Shown here: one piece after another, positions 13,080 through 64,000 of the stretch
Layout: each line of letters begins with the position of its first letter
Numbering within the stretch: the first letter of the stretch is position 1
NCBI GenBank assembly: GCA_016617855.1
Contig: JAECUM010092842.1
Location: 186,001-250,000, forward strand
DNA from: Megalonaias nervosa
Taxonomy: Eukaryota > Mollusca > Bivalvia > Unionida > Unionidae
Length of the DNA: 64,000 nucleotides
Direction: 5' to 3'
Made by a program: the position numbers and the translations under genes
Notes under the pieces: model-generated
What the model was told of the DNA's origin: nothing
Database searches by the model: none
Seen by the model: the letters and a program-made list of their open reading frames with translations, nothing else

Positions 13080-13430
13080 TTTTACAATTTAAGAAGAAAG
13101 TAGATTTTAAGTAAATGTTTCTCTAAGGATATGTACCCAGTTGCATTACTAGTAAACATTTGCACAGTACCCTGCAAATGTGAGCATCCTCAATGACATA
13201 TTGCTTGGCTTAAATTAGCACCATTTAGCAGAGTCAGCTGGGAGGTAATGGGTAACAGTTTCTTCCATTTGTCTATATTGGTATATAGACATACCAGACA
13301 AAATTTTTGTCTTTCGGGAATTGGTGGATTTAAGAGGTAGTGAAAAAATATTCCCAATGTTAGTGTGATCAGGTAAGTATTATCAGAGTAACATAAATTT
13401 ACTTAAAATGACCTGCTTTCTCTACTTTTT
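13080..13430 (+). repeat. DIRS 3' module (copy M2)
   Basis: The left arm at 13,100-13,150 (AGTAAATGTTTCTCTAAGGA, GTACCCAGTTGCATTA) and the right arm at 13,358-13,425 (TGTGATCAGGTAAGTATTAT, AAATTTACTTA) are inverted. The core shares GGGAGGTAATGGG and TTTTTGTCTTT with module M1. It closes D2b and lies about 420 bp before exon A. Confidence 0.65.
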
Positions 13431-13848
13431 GCAGAAAATGAAATGTTATAAAGATTAATCATAGCAGTCTGTTCACAATAATAAAAAGGAACATGAATGA
13501 CCATACTTCTGGGGTTATTTTCTTCCATCCAGTCTAATGTAAATTAGTATCATTTCAAACTTTCAAGCCATCAGTGCTTATTCACCAGTTAGATTGATTC
13601 CCACATTTATAACAGCATCTACAGCTTCATAAAATCTTCACTATTTCATTTAGCATCAGCATTATGGTGATTGTAGTTTTCCGTCTTGTTTTAATAATTA
13701 TAAATGGACATTTAATTCTGTCAAGTTAGTTTTTTAAAATCTATGATGTGAACTTGTTAATATCTTTAAGATTAAAATAGTACACTTTCGCTTTAAAGCA
13801 GTGACATAATCTTTGTATATGTTTTAACATTTGCCTTTCTTCATGTAG
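13431..13848 (+). other. Last part of the intron before exon A
   Basis: AT-rich sequence with no repeat that I recognise. It ends in the exon A acceptor. A pyrimidine-rich stretch (TTGCCTTTCTTC) precedes the AG. Confidence 0.5.
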
Positions 13849-63034
<49,186 letters not shown>

Positions 63035-64000
63035 GTGAGATAAGCTATACAATTTCTTTAACTCTTTTAACAAATTTTCTCAGAAAAATGCATGAGTAAA
63101 GTCTTCACATGTAACTCAGGCTTTATAGGCAGGCCATAGTATATGAACATAATCAAAAAGTTATTATGTCATAGTTCCTTTAAATTAGAGTGCAGAATAT
63201 TTTATAAAGACAAATCCAAGAGTCCAAAATTTTTGTGTTTATGCAAAAATAGATGTTTTATACACCTGTGCCATAAGGCAGAATATATCATGGTATGATG
63301 TTATCTACACAGTAACTCGAGTTCAGCACCCTCTACCAATAACAAAGTTTGTAAATGGCAGATGAAACAAGGAAAAAAAAACTATCAATTTATAGCTCAA
63401 AAGGTCAAAACTCAAGGTTATAGGAAGTGAAAGAGGGTAAAATATTTTCACACGATTTCTTGACTTTTATATTAGATATCATAACTGAACCTATTGATTT
63501 TGGACTCGAAAGGCAAAAGGTCAAGGTCACACAGACTTGAAGAAGAAACATGGTTTCTACATGATATATATTGAGCTCTTTATCTCCCACTTTTACCAAA
63601 CTTTGTGGATAGCTTGCATCTGAGACAAAAAGACACCAGTAAGTCATTGGTCTAAGTCACCAAAACAGTAAGAAGAAATTGTTTTTGTAAAATAACTTGA
63701 GTTCTGTGTCTTTCACCATGACCAAATTTTATGGATGACTTGAATTTAGACAAGGTAGACACCTATTGATAAGGCAGATCATATTAAGTATTGCTAGGCA
63801 ATGTTGCTTAGTGATAGTGACACAGTATACAAGTTAAATGGGTAATTCAGTTTTTAATTTCTGAGTATTGTACCAGTGAAAGAGGGTGTTACAAAAAAGA
63901 TCAATAATAATAATATTTCAAACATGGCACTTATATAATGTACCATTTATATGGTGCCTTTGTTTTGCTATGGAAACTTGAGCAAATATATTTGATGTTT
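63035..64000 (+). other. Start of the intron after exon P
   Basis: A short motif (AACTCGAGTTCAG / AACTTGAGTTCTG followed by CACC(C/A)T) occurs near 63,313 and 63,693, and neighbouring text is similar, pointing to a diverged local duplication of about 380 bp. No exon is seen before the window ends. Confidence 0.4.

Larger units (their letters stand above)
9241..13430 (+). mobile_element. Nested DIRS-like retrotransposon relics D2a/D2b
   Basis: At 9,256-9,687 there is an open stretch that could be gag-like. A recombinase-like part at 10,780-11,500 includes CALKWYLKITA-type and SVDPN blocks with stops. A second set follows at 11,550-12,050, with RNase H remains (ILDNSFVLAYLPKQNGTKSP) and the tail domain (DLFATRWNIKVPTIFSSAPD, RDAWAMDDLA). 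Recombinase remains continue to about 12,760 and a 3' module occupies 13,080-13,430. Recombinase before RNase H is the wrong order for one element, so at least two copies are joined or nested. All frames are broken. Confidence 0.75.

Overview
The window is animal nuclear DNA: AT-rich, with GT-AG introns, long microsatellites, tRNA-derived SINEs and many decayed transposons. It holds one recognisable host gene, on the plus strand. This is the central part of a PHR-family E3 ubiquitin ligase (MYCBP2/PAM in vertebrates, Highwire in flies, RPM-1 in worms). Sixteen exons between 13,849 and 63,034 join in one unbroken frame of about 859 codons. The first exon (RCC1-like and PHR repeats) and last exons (DOC, RING and TC regions) lie outside the window. 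The SINE families, especially the one at 55.6 kb that resembles SINEs I know from molluscs, suggest a mollusc or another lophotrochozoan. That placement is inference.

Layout. 1-13.8 kb is intron and repeats: a decayed DIRS-like tyrosine-recombinase retrotransposon (1-3.6 kb), two pogo-like TA-flanked elements in tandem (5.3-8.25 kb), then nested DIRS-like relics (9.2-13.4 kb). 13.8-20.8 kb holds exons A-D, which encode an ESxHPY-type beta-sandwich region. 23.5-28 kb holds exons E-G, with a degenerate ~146-bp tandem array and a 90/9/90 hairpin between them. 28-40 kb is two long introns with exon H between them. They contain another DIRS relic, a 705-bp inverted-end element, and a minus-strand LINE relic that carries a SINE and two TTAA-flanked repeats. 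40-43 kb holds exons I and J, which finish the filamin repeat. 43-49.7 kb is an intron with a third pogo-like element, minisatellites, a hAT transposase relic and a DIRS 3' end that stops about 50 bp before exon K. 49.7-58.2 kb holds exons K-N, encoding two SH3b-like modules, with SINEs and a Penelope-like relic in the introns. 58.2-64 kb holds microexon O, the Ser/Pro-rich exon P and several small MITEs.

Family knowledge: PHR proteins are giant neuronal ubiquitin ligases that control axon and synapse growth, partly by degrading DLK-type kinases with an FBXO45/FSN-1 partner. The window encodes the middle scaffold, not the catalytic end. No rRNA gene, free tRNA gene, CRISPR array or bacterial-type operon was seen. 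No second intact protein-coding gene could be supported.
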